Program-made: the position numbers and the translations under genes | Assembly (NCBI GenBank): GCA_944990035.1 | Contig: CALYLX010000083.1 | Span: 558,001 to 622,000, forward strand | Reading direction: 5' to 3' | From: Clitopilus passeckerianus | Taxonomy: Eukaryota; Basidiomycota; Agaricomycetes; Agaricales; Entolomataceae | DNA length: 64,000 nt | Shown: positions 45,090-58,037 of the stretch, piece by piece | Numbering within the stretch: position 1 is the first letter of the stretch | Layout of the letters: every line of letters starts with the position of its first letter | Notes under the pieces: model-generated | Databases searched by the model: none | Seen by the model: the letters and a program-made list of their open reading frames with translations, nothing else | Told to the model about the DNA's origin: nothing

Positions 45090-47209
45090 ATGGCTTTCTC
45101 ATTCTTCTCAAATGCCCATGGGCGTAACTGGTGAGTTCTTCATTGGGGCAGATAAACATGTGGCACTCATTTCGATTACGTCTAGTGCTCGTAAACAGCA
45201 AGAGCGTCAGAACAAACTCGATTCGCTCCCTAGCCTCTATTCATCGCCTCTCAAAGACGAGGAGCAGAAGATCCATGCACTCCCTCTCTCAGAAATCGTC
45301 ACTCAATGCAAATCCGGCTCTCTATCACCGTCAAGCATTCTCACACCCTTCGCCAAAAAGACTGTCGCAGCACATCAACTGACGAACTGCTTGACGGATA
45401 TCATGGTTGACGAAGCCCTTAAAACCCCCGCCCTTGCAAACTGGCCAGCCGCTGGAAGCTCCTCCAGTGAGGACCGTTCGCCTGAGAGATTGTTACTTGG
45501 TGTCCCGATCAGCATCAAAGGTGCCCTCCATCCCGCCGGCTTGGAACTGTCTCCCTGATGCTGATAATCACCTAGATACTACCGACATCATTGGACACGA
45601 TACCACCGTTGGGTATTCCCGCCGGGTCGGAAAACCTGCTGAAAAGTCCGCTGCTATCGTCCGTCTCCTCCAAGACTCGGGAGCCATCATCCACGCGAAA
45701 ACAACCATCCCCACTGGCCTCATTGCGCTTGAAACGTGGTCGGACCTTTTCGGCCGGACGAGCAATCCATACGACACAACACGAACATCTGCAGCCTCTG
45801 GTGGTGGCGGAGGTGCTCTTCTAGCCTGCGGAGGAAGCAAGATCGAGATTGGGTCGGATATAGCGGGAAGCGTTAGGATTCCTGCCCATTTCTGCGGCAT
45901 ATGGAGCCTGAAGGGCAGTGCTGGGAGGTTCCCGTCATGGGGCTGCGCTTCGTCCGTGGAGGGCATACAGGGTATTCCACTGGTCACCGCACCTATGGCT
46001 ACTTCCCTGGCGGACTTGGAGGATTTCTGGAAGAGGGTGGTTACCGCTGAACCTTGGACCTACGATCACACGGTTAGCATCTGCTCCAATTAAAGCCTCT
46101 TTGAAGTGTCCGTCCGCTAATTGACCGTTCAGTGCCACCCTATCCCATGGAAGTCACTTAGCCTCCGTGAAGAAGGCCGAAAACTGAAATGGGGCTTGCT
46201 GATTGATCCCGGTATGTCTGTTTATATGAAACGCTGTCATAATGGTTGTGCTGACAGTTGGTGCAAGCTTTACCTCCTACTCCGGCCTGCTCTCGTGCAT
46301 TATCCATCGTTGCAATTGCTCTGCGCAAAAGTGGACACGAAGTTGCTGAATTGTAAGCCCATTGTCGACATCACATCGAGGATCCTGCTCATTTCACCAT
46401 TCCAGCCACCCACCAGACCTGGCACATGGCATCAAGATCGCTAACCAGCTCCTTTTCTCCGACGGCGGTACGTTTCTTCTCATAAGCTTTCGCTCTGCCC
46501 CACCTCATCCTTCTGCAGGGAAGCAACTCCGGGACAATCTCAGCCCATCTGAGCGGGTAAATGGCGCTTGCAAAGCTGTTCTCGATCTCCTCTCCCTCCC
46601 ACGATTCCTCAAGCGAATCCTCTCAGTCATTGCAGGATGGACGGGAGACACCGCCTCTGCAGAAACTGTCAAAGTTCTGAATACCAAGAATGTCGTCCAA
46701 GAACGCAAACTTATGTCCTTAAGAGACTCTTATCGTGCCGCCTGGCATGAGAAGTGGGCTGAAAGTGGACTAGACTTCATCATTACGGTGCCACACCCCT
46801 TCCCTGCATTCAAGCATGGAGAGTCGGAGAAGGTCAACCTCATGACGGCCGAGTACACAGCCATTTTTAGTTTGGTAGGTTCTTACATCTGTATATGTGG
46901 TCCAGGTAGCTGACCATATGGGTTCTTCTCTTTTAGCTCGACTATACGGCCGGCGTCCTTCCTGTTACCTTCGTTGACAAGGAACTGGATCACATGCCCA
47001 AGAACTTCCTGGCCGGAAACACTTCGATATCGCCTGCCATTCGACCAGCATACGGTGTCTATAACTCCGACGAGATGCATGGACTTCCAGTTGGCGTCCA
47101 AGTTGCTGGTCGTAGATTGGAGGAAGAAAGGGTGTTGGAGGGTATGAAGATTATCGAGGACGCTATGAGGGACCAAGGACTCACTTTTGTACCCAAAGTG
47201 CTTTGTTGA
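45090..47209 (+). CDS. amidase signature family hydrolase
   Basis: Exons 45090-45130, 45186-45520, 45576-46072, 46133-46211, 46268-46352, 46406-46467, 46519-46874, 46937-47209; 575 aa. The Ser-cisSer-Lys machinery is visible: Lys in GVPISIKDTTDI, the Gly/Ser loop SAASGGGGGALLA, and the nucleophile loop GSDIAGSVRIPAHFCGIWSL. The set-up resembles fungal general amidases and fatty-acid amide hydrolases; substrate unknown. ATG 45090 (MAFSFFSNAHGRN) with a 55-nt intron gives the usual ARKQQERQNKLDSLPSLY start. Intron 4 must use the CAAG acceptor at 46267: the nearer CAG at 46257 breaks the frame, whereas CAAG gives DPALPPTPACSRAL and a total length divisible by three. Confidence 0.88.
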
Positions 47210-47757
47210 TTCCGTACCGTTTCACGTTTCACTGGGCATTCTTCGTCGGGTTCTCATTCGTTTGCAAACTATTTTACGTTCGTTGCCTTAAAATTAACAT
47301 AATTACTATGTATATAGTTACACACTTTACCATTCCTCCGCAGTCGTTATTTTATATACCAATTTGTAAATAATGTTGTATTACATCGCGCTTCGTGGTT
47401 CCTCTGTCAATGAGCACTTAGCTTCGAGCACACCTTGAGCATAATAAGCTTTGACACAATCGCCGGTGCAGGTATGCCAGTACTTCTTCCCAATCTCCCC
47501 AGTATCCGCTCTCAAGCCCAAACGAACGTGATGCATCTGCCAAGCAAGGATCTATATATATATGTCTCAATCTATATACACCAAACGGATTACTGTACAA
47601 CGCGGATTGACTAAATATTATACATTGCAAATAACTTAGTTTGTGTCCCAAAGACATATGGCGAACAAAATGACAATATATAACAGAACCGGGAACGAGG
47701 CCAGACCGCCCTGGGTGTACCCAGAACTTGAATATTCGAATGACCCCCAGCTCGAGC
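47210..47757. other. shared 3' region of converging genes
   Basis: AT-rich with TATATA tracts; terminators of the amidase (+) and the phosphotransferase (-). No gene. Confidence 0.5.
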
Positions 47758-50041
47758 CTACTCAACGAGCACCTCCCTAGGCTTGTCCATGTGGCTACCA
47801 AGGGGAGAATCTCTATGAGCACTGAGTGGAGAGTTGAGGGATTCGTGTTCCTTCTCCCACCTCTTCGCGATCGAATGTCCCTCCGGGATCTCGTTGATGG
47901 TCAACCATGCTTCAAGCCTCCTCCCAAGCTCTCCCCCACGCCCACCGCAGAAGTCCCCGTCGGTGTTCAACAATCTCTCCCTCTCCTGCTCCTTGGCTAG
48001 TGGTAGAGGCAGCTTGGCCGTTTGACGACGTTTGAAGGATGGGGCAATGCTGGTGACGGGGGATGTTCCGACTGCTCTTGTCAACGCTGGCGTTGGCGAA
48101 AACGTTGAAGGTGGGATGAAAGGGCTGATAACGCTTCCAGCCTCGAGGTCCCTGTACCAGTCATCCTCAACCTCCTCAGGTCCAAGAATGCTCTCTACCA
48201 GACCTTCCTCCCAACCATCCCACTCCACAAATCGGTGCGCCATCCGGAGTCGTTGGCCTGCTGATTCGTAGAATAGCCATTCCCGAGAAAGTGCCGCCAA
48301 ATCGATTTCCTTTCCGTTGCGGAACTTGGTGGTGGCGGAGTCTGCTGCTGCCCTTCCGACTTTCACGAGTGCCTCACGGAAGAGTTTTCCGATGAAAGGG
48401 CTCGACTGGACGAATGCAGGCAGATGGGCGCACTGCCAGAGTGGTCTCGTCGTTGTTGATTCCCAGTCGATCATGCATGTCTGTAAGCGAAATGAGGGTC
48501 AATAACGATCGAGAGGGAAGGGAGGGAAAACGGAACACTGACGATCTTCCAGGGTTCCTTCGGATCAACAAAGATGTTCTCCAAGCTGAGATCGTGACAA
48601 TCGAGGCCGAACTCCTCAACACCAGGATGGTCGGGCAAAGATGCCTTCTCCAAACGATCCATCAGCTTCATCCATCGCTGCATCTCCTCCTTCACCCGGT
48701 CCTCTCTCTTCGTCAGGTGCGCGACCAGGAACGTCGTCCTCTGCATCCTCCTGTAATCCCTATACATCGCATCCCCAGGGCCCTCCCACTCATCATCACT
48801 TTCCTCCGCATTATACTCATCACTGTCGTCACTCTCATCTCCGGGAACGGCTCGGAGCTTATGGTGTCGTGACGAATGGATCTCGTCTGGGTCGAGATGC
48901 AGCCTATGCGGGGCAGATCGGCCTTCGTTCTCCAGAACGACACCCGTGATTTCCCTCTGCGCACATGATTCGAAGTACGCCTTCGTCGTCGGCCATGGTC
49001 CGCGATTCAATTCATCGGGGTGGGTGAGTTCGCCCCTATTGGTGCCAAAGAAGGGCCACGAGATTATGGGCCCGACGTGGAATTCACGTTTCGAAGCGGG
49101 TGCGGTCGTAGTTGGTTTTCCGGACGGGTGGCCGTTTAGGGCTTTTGGCACGGTAAGAGTTGTCATGCTGAGGGTAGGAGAGAACGGGATTGCGGAGTAG
49201 GGGGTTTGGATCGCCTTTGGTGTAGGTGAGCTGGATGACAGTACGCGCGGGTTGGGTCCGAAATAGATGGACCCTATCTCAGAGAATCGATGAGCGAAAA
49301 GGGGCAGGATTTTGGATGCCAGATCTTCCAGGAGCTTGACCAGCTCAGTGTAGGACAATGAATGGAATATAGTTCCTAGTTGTATTCCAGGGGCCTTAGA
49401 TCGGAGATTAGTCAATTATATTATTACCGGGGGAGATACGATTGGGAAGTGTAAATACCTTTGACATGATGATGAACTCGCCCCCTAGACGGTTGAAGGG
49501 GTTTGAGTCGTAGTGGTAAACCTTAGGAACAGGGATGTTCGTGTATTCACGAAGATAATCCATGGTCGCCACCTCAGATTCTGTCTTCAGGCGTGGCATG
49601 TACCTGCGCGCAACAGTAGCCACGAGTTCTGTATAATCAGCCAGTGTGACTTGGTATCCCTATACTGGGTATAAGAACCTGCAAGAATCAACGTGTAGCA
49701 ATTCAATCACCTTGTGAAACGTGCCTGATAACGATAACGTTCATTAATACACAAGATGGGCGTCATGGGCCGGTGGGAGGCTTACCAGCACCAAGAAACT
49801 TGATACGTCCTACTTCGATGCCCATCTTTTCCCGTACTACGTCTTTGAGAACCTTTCTGTCGACTTGGAAAGGTATCGAGGCTTGCAGAGAACCATGAAG
49901 TGCAGAGTCTGCCTTAGCTTCCAGTTTTCTGTCCGCGTGTTCAGTTGGCCAATCCCATGCTAGGGGTGGCCTGTCGGATGAAGCTCCTTTGACAGTACCA
50001 CCATTCCTCTGTAGCCCAGGTCGTTTTTCTTCCAAATGCAT
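47758..50041 (-). CDS. APH-like phosphotransferase
   Basis: Exons 50041-49786, 49724-49711 (14 nt), 49659-49459, 49394-48543, 48480-47758; 681 aa. Protein-kinase-like fold of the aminoglycoside/choline phosphotransferase type: glycine loop FLGAGTFHKGYQV (its GTFHK encoded by the 14-nt exon), VARRYMPRLKTESEVATMDY with the Lys/Glu pair, IPVPKVYHYDSNPFNRLGGEF, catalytic loop CHDLSLENIFVD and metal-binding IDWESTTTRPLWQCAHLP. Between the lobes sits a ~190-residue insertion that is Ser/Pro-rich then acidic (DESDDSDEYNAEESDDEWEG). Such proteins are numerous in Agaricomycetes and uncharacterised; substrate unknown. The start ATG 50041 is the first in frame. Confidence 0.87.
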
Positions 50042-52762
50042 TGCAAAAATCCGTGGTTACGAGTGTCCGAGATATGTTTGGGGTATGTCGAGAAAGCCAA
50101 GTCTGATCAACGGCACAAATGCTGGGTAATGAGCGTCACCAACGTCTGTAGCAGCCTCCAGAGATAGACCAGTGCCCTTTCCAAAGATTTCTTTGAGCTG
50201 ATGGTGGTAGCAGTTTAAGCCTGAAAGCCGCGATATTGTTTGGGCCTGGGGAGACTCAGAGCTACGCCTCCGCTTCGGCTATAATTTGCCAAGAGACTGA
50301 CGAACTAATCTCTGATCTATTACGTAAATCAAAATGCACGTGTTCTTGCTAAATTTAGAAGGACCAGGGTTGCATCCAACGCCGCCGCCAAAAGTTCTGG
50401 CTTTCTCCACATTTCCATGGTGTAAGAATACGGTTTTGGCTCATAAAAGTAATCAAAATTGGGGTAGATATACGTCTAACATGCTCCGTGAATGAGTTCT
50501 ACGACGAGCGCGCAGTGTAACTTTGGTGAGCCTGGACTGCGGACTCCATATCATCTCCAGACTCCTCCAGATGTGAAGTCCCTGGTCGCCTGGAGGCGAC
50601 TTCCCTGAGACGAATTGATAACGATGCCGGGAGGTAGTAGGTGCCAAGGCCCAAGGTACACAGAACCCTGATAATTGACGGCACCATCCTATCCGTCATA
50701 CCGATCAGAAGTGGTGAATGTTCAGGAAAAATGCAGGACTCCTTGCGCCCTCCTATTGTAATATTGTGCGTCCTGCTGCCCCCTTTGCCCACGCCTGCCA
50801 CGCCTAAAAAATCCGGCAAGTTGAGAATGCAGAAGATTGTCGGAATCCAGTCGGTACAACTAGCACTGGTGATTCATTCACGTTACCGCTATCGTTCACT
50901 TGTCGGTCACCCACGTTTCAACCACTCTGACAACATAATCATTCCGCCTTATATCTCGGGCTTGGCGTAATATACAAACCCCCTCGAATCCTTTCTAGGC
51001 CCTTGGGCTGTGCAGGTACTCGCTTAACCGATTCACTAGTACATACTTGGCTCCTTTCATGCTCGGGCACGAATAAAGTTTTTGGTCCAGTCTCTGGGCA
51101 TTGCTGGGCATAAGCGTCATGAACCGAATACCGATATGGGTGTACTTGTCATGTCGCACGTCCTGTGGATCCTTGGCTGGATGTAAAATCACTCGATGGA
51201 AAATCACTGTATGGAAGAAGACAGGTAGATGAAGGTGGCACCGTATCTCGGAGACACTCGAGAGTCACTCGACCATTCCATCTGTTCTTGGCATAGGGGA
51301 ATCCTCTGAGGTTGATTCGAAGAAGCTGTCTGCAGTAACCTGCAACAGATTTTCATGCTCCAGTTCCAACGGTATAGCAAAGGTTGCCCCACCTTCCCAG
51401 TCAGAGCACGGTTACGGTACCCGGACTCAAATCATGAACCCTTCGACCTCAAGCCAAACTCAGCGCCAACATCATCCTTCGGACCAGCAAGCAATCATCA
51501 TCCTTCCAATCAAGTCACCTCCTTTCTTCATCAACCTCATCATCACGAGAACCTCAACCGAGAATCACGGCTGGCTGTGGATCGAACTCTCTATACACGG
51601 TTGGTACACGGGATCACATCGCTCTTCACTCTGAATCTACTAAGTCACAGGAACAACGGAAGTTGATCAAGTGACACTTGAGCGCTTGAGCTGCCAATAC
51701 GGCGACTAAGCAGTGACATGATCGAGCCGTATATGCGTATAAGGGATGGGATGCTTGAATGGTGCCACCGTGCCTTCCGGGGGTTTGGGCCTTGGAGGGA
51801 AAGGGATGACGTGTACGAGAATGATGATTGTGTACGATGAAGCTTGTAGAAATGTCGAAAGTAGAGTACTGGCACGCCATAAGTGCTTTGAATGACACCT
51901 AAACTCCGATCCTGGTGTTTGGCCGCAAACTCGGATAAAGGCATCTCTCGAGCGACAACCGAATGCTCACCAACGTAGAAAGAACGTTTACATAGCACTC
52001 CTCTGTTGCTCTCGGCCATACCCAATCAACTCTCTGAGACAGTCTCGACCTTGGCTTGAGAAGGCTCACTATGGCAAGCCTCATAGTCGGCGGTTTTCAC
52101 TCAGGTCATCAACTCATCCGCCCTCACCGGGATACCGCAGCAGCTTCAACCGTCTTTCAGCTCCTCTGATGACAAACCTTAGTGCGTCAGACGGTCAAAA
52201 GAACAGACAACGGGGAGCAGCTGCCAGTCAATTGAATTCGGCATAGGACGGCAAGACCTCGCAGGGTTGATTTGTGAGAAGCAGAGGCAGGAAAGTTGTT
52301 TTGGGGTCAGAGTGGAGAACAAGAAAGGTCCGACATTGGGAAGGAAACTTGACCAGACAGTGTTGTGGAAACCGGAGAGATCTGGCCGATAGTACCTTTG
52401 ACGTATACATATTCCACGCAGGGTATATGTTACATGGTGCTTTTCTGTTTTTAAAACTTGGCAAAATAAAAAAGGCTGCAATGCGCTCGAAGAGCTGTTC
52501 ATGGAAAGGCTGCCGACATGCCGAGCAACCTGAAGGCGAAACACAACAGAGACAAATACTGTGATAGTTGATGAGTCAGCAAGATAAGGTGATAAGATTG
52601 CGAGATGGAGGCGTCATGATTATCAGGAACGATATCGATCATCTATCTTGGCTACAAGAAATGAGGAATGCAAAATGCTACAAACGATCCAGAATTTATT
52701 TTCATTTCGAGACAACTAAATACAAAATAATGATGGTTTTGTTTATCCGCGATTACATTTTC
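50042..52762. other. large intergenic region, no gene supported
   Basis: 2.7 kb without a frame longer than ~125 codons, no recognisable motif and no splice-consistent model on either strand. No terminal repeats or transposon core seen; it may hold decayed elements. Confidence 0.5.
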
Positions 52763-53127
52763 TTAGACAGTTCCAGACTTGGCGATGGTAATGGTGCGGG
52801 AAGGCTTGCCAGATTGACTACCGTATTTCTCAATCGTCTTGACGAGGTCGAAACCTTCGACGACCTCACCTGCAAGACCATTAGTAATTATTCGCATTCA
52901 TTCTAATATAACTACATACCAAACACGACGTGAGCACCATCGAGCCAAGAAGTGACGACAGTGGTGATGAAGAACTGGGAGCCGTTGGTGTTCTTTCCAG
53001 CGTTGGCCATAGAGAGGAGACCAGGCTTGTCATGCTTCTTCTGGAAGTTCTCGTCTAGGAGCAGAAACTTCAGGTCAAGATCAACCAAAACATGGAAACA
53101 GATGCGACTCGTACCTGGGAACTTCTC

Positions 53128-53158
<31 letters not shown>

Positions 53159-53413
53159 CCCCTGGTGAAATCACCGCCCTGAAGCATGAAGTTGGGGATG
53201 ATACGGTGGAAAGAAGAGTTCTGGTATCCGAAACCGTGCTGGCCGGTGCAGAGCTCACGGAAATTCTTTGTAGTTTCGGGGACGATATCGTCATAGAGCT
53301 TGAAGACGATACGGCCAGCAGCCTCGCCGTTGATCGTGATGTCGAACTACGCAACTATGTCAGCGCTCACTGTGGCAGTTCATAAACACCGTTCTTACGA
53401 AAACGTTGGACAT
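52763..53413 (-). CDS. cyclophilin (peptidyl-prolyl isomerase), tandem copy 1
   Basis: Exons 53413-53399, 53346-53115, 53054-52920, 52869-52763; 162 aa, exactly cyclophilin-A size. Complete single domain: [40 protein letters not shown] (catalytic Arg in FHRI), [51 protein letters not shown] (Trp of the cyclosporin pocket), ending in SGTV. No targeting peptide, so cytosolic/nuclear. Proline cis-trans isomerisation and, by family knowledge, the cyclosporin A receptor. Same intron positions as the neighbouring copy. Confidence 0.95.
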
Positions 53414-54507
53414 GATGACTGTAAAAAAGTTGTGGGCGATTGAAAGATGGGAGTGAACGAACAAGTGATGATCGCGTTATTTATCTTCTCGGGTATTCCC
53501 GAGGTCGTGAACATCAACACTGTGACGTTCTTTGTGTGGCACCATGGCTCAGTGGTCAACAGCATTTCACAGCCTCTGGTCTTCGATTCGTCTTTCTGGC
53601 ACTAACAGCAACCGTGCTTGACAACGACATGATGCAGACCATCCATGTGTTCATTCCATAGATCTTACTTCCAGAAAGATAATAAATTTCTCGAATAATA
53701 GATAGGGAAAAGACGAGAGGACTAACATAAGGTACATGTAACCTGTCCCGTTCTCTCTGTTCGTGCCTGTTTTATGATAACATTCAAGCCTTCGAAAAAT
53801 CTACGCAATGGAAGTAGCTCGGTTATAGCGTTAGATCGTTGATGGATCTTGCTTGAACGCCGTCTCTTCACCAGGCCGCACTGTCAGACTTCAGTGTAGA
53901 CTCTTTTGATACACGTGGTTGATCAAATTGTTGGTGATTTGGAGGAATCTCATGTCAAATACGCGTAACACGCAGTGGTCCACGGATGTTTTCCTCTGGT
54001 TTTCCTAGAAAACGTTTGTCCAAATACTCCGGTGCCGGGTGAAGGCTCGAAAAGCTTGCCGGACGCCTCTTGGGAGCTATTCAGTCCCAAGCGCCCATTT
54101 CTTGCTTAATATGATCCTGACAGGTCGGAATGACACGGATTGCCAGCAGCTATGCAGAGGGAACCAGACGATCTTATCTAAATGAATTGCTTTGATTGGC
54201 TCCGAAGATTAGATAATTAATCGTTACTTCAAGCGCCACCGAGGTTCGCGGGTGGACTTCGCATAATCCAGGCTTCGAGCCAAGTCACCGTTATCCACGT
54301 TGTAGTCACCAAGAAACTTGGAAAAGTAGTATTGGAGGCATGATGTTTCGTAAAAACAAATGGCGGAGATGATGTCGGTGCCTGTGTGGCCCAACAGGAC
54401 TCCATGAGGTAGTAAGTACATTATTGGAAACTAAATCGTCGAGGCAGTGATCCTACGTATGCGTGGGTGATGTTACAAAAGAGTATTATAAATGGCAGCT
54501 AACAGGA
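53414..54507. other. intergenic between the cyclophilins
   Basis: 1.1 kb, no gene supported; carries the promoter of copy 1 and the terminator of copy 2. Confidence 0.5.
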
Positions 54508-55178
54508 TTATACCGTTCCGGATTTGGAAATGACTACCTTGCCTTTGGGCGTGCCGGCAGCAGTGCCGAGCGATTCGATTTGCTTGACAAGGTCCATATT
54601 CTCCACGACTTCACCTATTATTATCGATGAGTATGGCTTCTATATCGGTGGAGACGCCCGCTCGAGGTATAGAACATACCAAATACAACGTGAGACCCAT
54701 CGAGCCATGTGGTCGAGATTGTCGTTATAAAGAACTGCGACCCGTTCGTATTCCTGCCTGCATTGGCCATCGACAAGAGACCAGGTTTCGCGTGCTTTAT
54801 ATTGAAGTTCTCGTCTACGAGATTCGGTCGTTAACGATGGTTAACGCAAACAGTGGAGAGGGTACCAATCTCACCATCAAAATGCTCCCCGTAAACAGAC
54901 TTCCCTCCGGTCCCGTCACCTTTCGTGAAGTCGCCGCCTTGGAGGATGAATCCAGGGATGATGCGGTGGAAGCGAGACCCCTTATATCCAAAGCCGTGCT
55001 TGCCAGTAGCGAGCTCCCTGAAATTTCTCGCGGTTATGGGGACAACATCATCGTACAGGTGCATGACTATGCGACCCGCGGGTTTGTCGTTAATCTCAAT
55101 GTCGAACTGTACGGGGGTCATTTCAGTCAGTAAAATCGACATCGGGGTAGCGAGGAGGCTCACATAGACGTCTGCCAT
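54508..55178 (-). CDS. cyclophilin (peptidyl-prolyl isomerase), tandem copy 2
   Basis: Exons 55178-55164, 55106-54875, 54814-54680, 54614-54508; 162 aa. The exon lengths 15, 232, 135 and 107 nt are identical to copy 1 although the introns are unrelated, which shows an old tandem duplication. The active site is kept ([48 protein letters not shown]). It starts [20 protein letters not shown] instead of [20 protein letters not shown]. The copies differ at many surface residues, so they may differ in partners or expression. Both are transcribed leftward with separate promoters. Confidence 0.94.
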
Positions 55179-55776
55179 GTTAGGAGGCTCGAAGAGGCGG
55201 AAAGAGGGGGTGAACTGAGATTGAAGTTGGTACCAGCATGGCTTAGATATACCATGGCAGTAGCGACGGATATCACACAGCAATCGATGATGATTTTCTC
55301 TTTCCGGATCAATGAGCCACGAAACGAAATGCTATTGCCTCCGACGGTGGTCTCATGGCGGATAACTCTTGATACTCAGACAGTGTGTCCAGATTCAAGG
55401 GCAGATAGTCAAACGATGAATTTGTCAGATGACAAAATATGTTTGGTGGGATATTAGACGCACTAGTCACCTTGGACACCGGCGCGCACTTGAGGCGCAC
55501 ATTTCAGAGGTCATATGACGGGAAACGACGGACGCTTTTGCAACGTAAAAGTGATTCCTGGGCCAAGTAACTGGCTGTCGGCGTATCAGACGCGCTTAAC
55601 CAGCTGTAAATGTCGTCATTCTGGAGATACGATTTCAGCGGTTACAATTCTTATGGGAAGTTCTTGTGGCTGAACATTGTGCAATTGCTTGGTTCTTGAA
55701 CCGGTCGAAAATTGATAAAACACATTCAATTTCATGAACGAAGAGCTGTCAAACAAAACTAGGAACATTAATGCCA
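55179..55776. other. intergenic, no gene supported
   Basis: Contains the promoter of cyclophilin copy 2 and the 3' end of the transporter gene. Confidence 0.5.
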
Positions 55777-58037
55777 CTAGACCGAATCTTGACGTGATTT
55801 ATGATACTCCAAATGCGATGGGTTCTGCTTCTCCTCTTGCTTGACACCTGGATTGTCTGTATTGAGGCTTGAAACGTTTTGTGAAGGCTGACCCATGACT
55901 TCGGCATGCGCTCGCCATGGCCGAAGACCTGGTGCAAAGAGTTCGTCCATGCGCTCCAAAGGCACTTGTTTAGTTTCCGGGAGTATGAACTGCAGTGTTG
56001 AATCAGAGGGAAACAAAAGGAGAACATGGCAGATATAGGACGAACAAATACATAGAAGATTGACAGTATCATGAGGGTGGCAAAGAAGAGATAGACCCCA
56101 TAGCCCATCTCGTTAAACATCTGGGGTGTAAAGCGTGCGATAAGGAAGCTTGAGACGATTAAAAATAATTCACCGAGTGCGTAAGTTCTGCCGAAGCGAC
56201 CGAAGCGATGGGAAGAGTTTGACTCACCCGAAGAGCCAGTTGGAAGCGGCCATACAGGCTTGTGTAAAGGTGCGAACATGTTGGGGGAAGAACTCCGCGC
56301 CGACAACCCATGGAGTACCATTCCAGGTCGGAGAATAGAACACAGTCCAGATGTAAAAGAAAGCGACTACCATGGAAGGCGCACCGAGTTAGCCGGTCGT
56401 TGAGAACACGTGGAACAGAACCAAAACCACGCACTTGCACTCTTGCCGGCGGGTGATAGAGATACTGAGGCCGCCGCGTCTGGTTTCGAGATGGCTACGA
56501 ATGCCGCGATGTAGTACATTGATACCGCGCCCCCGAGTGAACCTATCATCAGTAGGTTTCTACGACCCATAGTGTCGACCAGCCAGAGTAACCAGATAAG
56601 CGCGCCAACTAGCTTGACTGCGAGAGTCCATCAGTAGTTTGGTCACGAGTAAGCGAGAAAAGTACCGACTTATGCCATAGACACCTGTCGTCAGCAGCGC
56701 AGTACTAGTTCCTATGACCCCGATCGAGCGAAAGATTGTTGGGCTGAAAGCGTGTTAAATGATGAAATGGAAGCAAACTTGAAGTCCCCACGAATAGTAA
56801 TTAATTGCATTAATGCCAGTGGTATTCTGCCATGCGAACAAACTTGCCCCAATGAGCAACCTCTGAACAAGTGCACTGCTAGCAAATACGGTCTTCAGTG
56901 GGCCTAAAATACCAGCTCCGGCCAAACTTCTCTCATGAGTAATCGTGTTCTGAATGGCAGTATACTCCTTCTTGATATATTCATGGTCCGGTGAAAGATT
57001 TCGAATACGACAGAGATTGTGTAACGCCTCTTTGTCTCGATCGCGAGAAATGAGCCACCGAGGAGATTCAATCAAGAAGAAAGAGCCGAGGAACAAGATT
57101 CCGCTTGGCTAAAGCGGCTGTCATTAGCAAGGTCATGCTACCCGTCGTTACCTCTGAGCATACCACGAGTTGGACGGCAAAAGCGATAAGCCATTGGCTT
57201 CTTCCCGCCTTGATATGGAGAGTGACTCCGTAGTTAATCCAGAAACCTGACTGGCCATCAGCGTCAGCACCATCCAAGAAAAACTCAACGACTAACCGAT
57301 CACACTGCCTATCTGCCAACATAACTCATACAAGCCGATGAGTCTCCCTCGGATGTCGGGAGGGGCGATCTCGGCAACATAAATGGGCTGCGCGGGGAAT
57401 GAACCTTAATTCTGTCATCACACAGCAAAAGCACCCACAGCTAGATTGGAAGCAGAGCCTATTGCGAGCCCAACAATGACACGACCGGCATATACTATCC
57501 CCAGACCCGTTGATGAGCTGTGAGAGTTCAGTCCCGGATTCGGTATAGCCATAAGCTGGGAAGACATACGATGCGACGATTTGCAAAGTTGCGCCAACAC
57601 AGAAGACGATGGAAGCAAGACATAGGCCCCATCTCCTGCCGAAGAAATAGCCAAGCGGGTATCCAAGAAAGGCCCCGAAGAAGCATCTAGCAGAGCATGA
57701 AGCCGTCTGAATTACTATATGTGTGTGATCTTTTCACGCACCCAGCTTGGTAGCAAGAGACAATGTTCGCCGAGAGAAGCGCAAACTGGCTAGATGTTTT
57801 CATATCGAGACCAAACTCCTTCTGAAAACTAGGCAGAGCAATCGAGGTTCCAATAAAGGCGGAATCATAGCTTTACAGAAAGAAGGGTCAAGGACGTGGT
57901 TAAGGGAACGAAACCGTCGGAACACCGTACCCAATCATCACAGCCGCCCAAGATGCGACCATTGCGGCAGAATAAACTTTCCAGTTGTATATTTGCCGAG
58001 GAACAGCTGTCTCGTATCCATGTGCATTGGGTACCAT
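55777..58037 (-). CDS. MFS sugar/quinate-type transporter
   Basis: Exons 58037-57931, 57870-57742, 57686-57570, 57517-57439, 57387-57297, 57246-57164, 57108-56792, 56743-56670, 56617-56435, 56366-56228, 56148-56046, 55989-55777; 544 aa. Sugar-porter signatures: MIGYDSAFIGTSIALPSFQK, GYFFGRRWG, GRVIVGLAIGSASNLAPIYV, EIAPPDIRGRL, IESPRWL, WQNTTGINAINYYSPTIF, DTMGRRNLLM and the terminal PETKQVPLERMDELF. The start MIGYDSAFIGT and PSFQKEF resemble fungal quinate permease-like transporters (Qa-y/QutD group) more than hexose carriers; this is family-level judgement. It is divergently paired, 279 bp apart, with a shikimate/quinate-dehydrogenase-like gene, which supports a quinate or related cyclic-acid substrate. 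Confidence 0.88.

Noticed and set aside
46258..46352. Frameshift in the amidase after WGLLIDP
   Set aside because: It appears only if the nearer CAG acceptor (46257) is used. The CAAG acceptor at 46267 restores the frame and gives a typical 56-nt intron.
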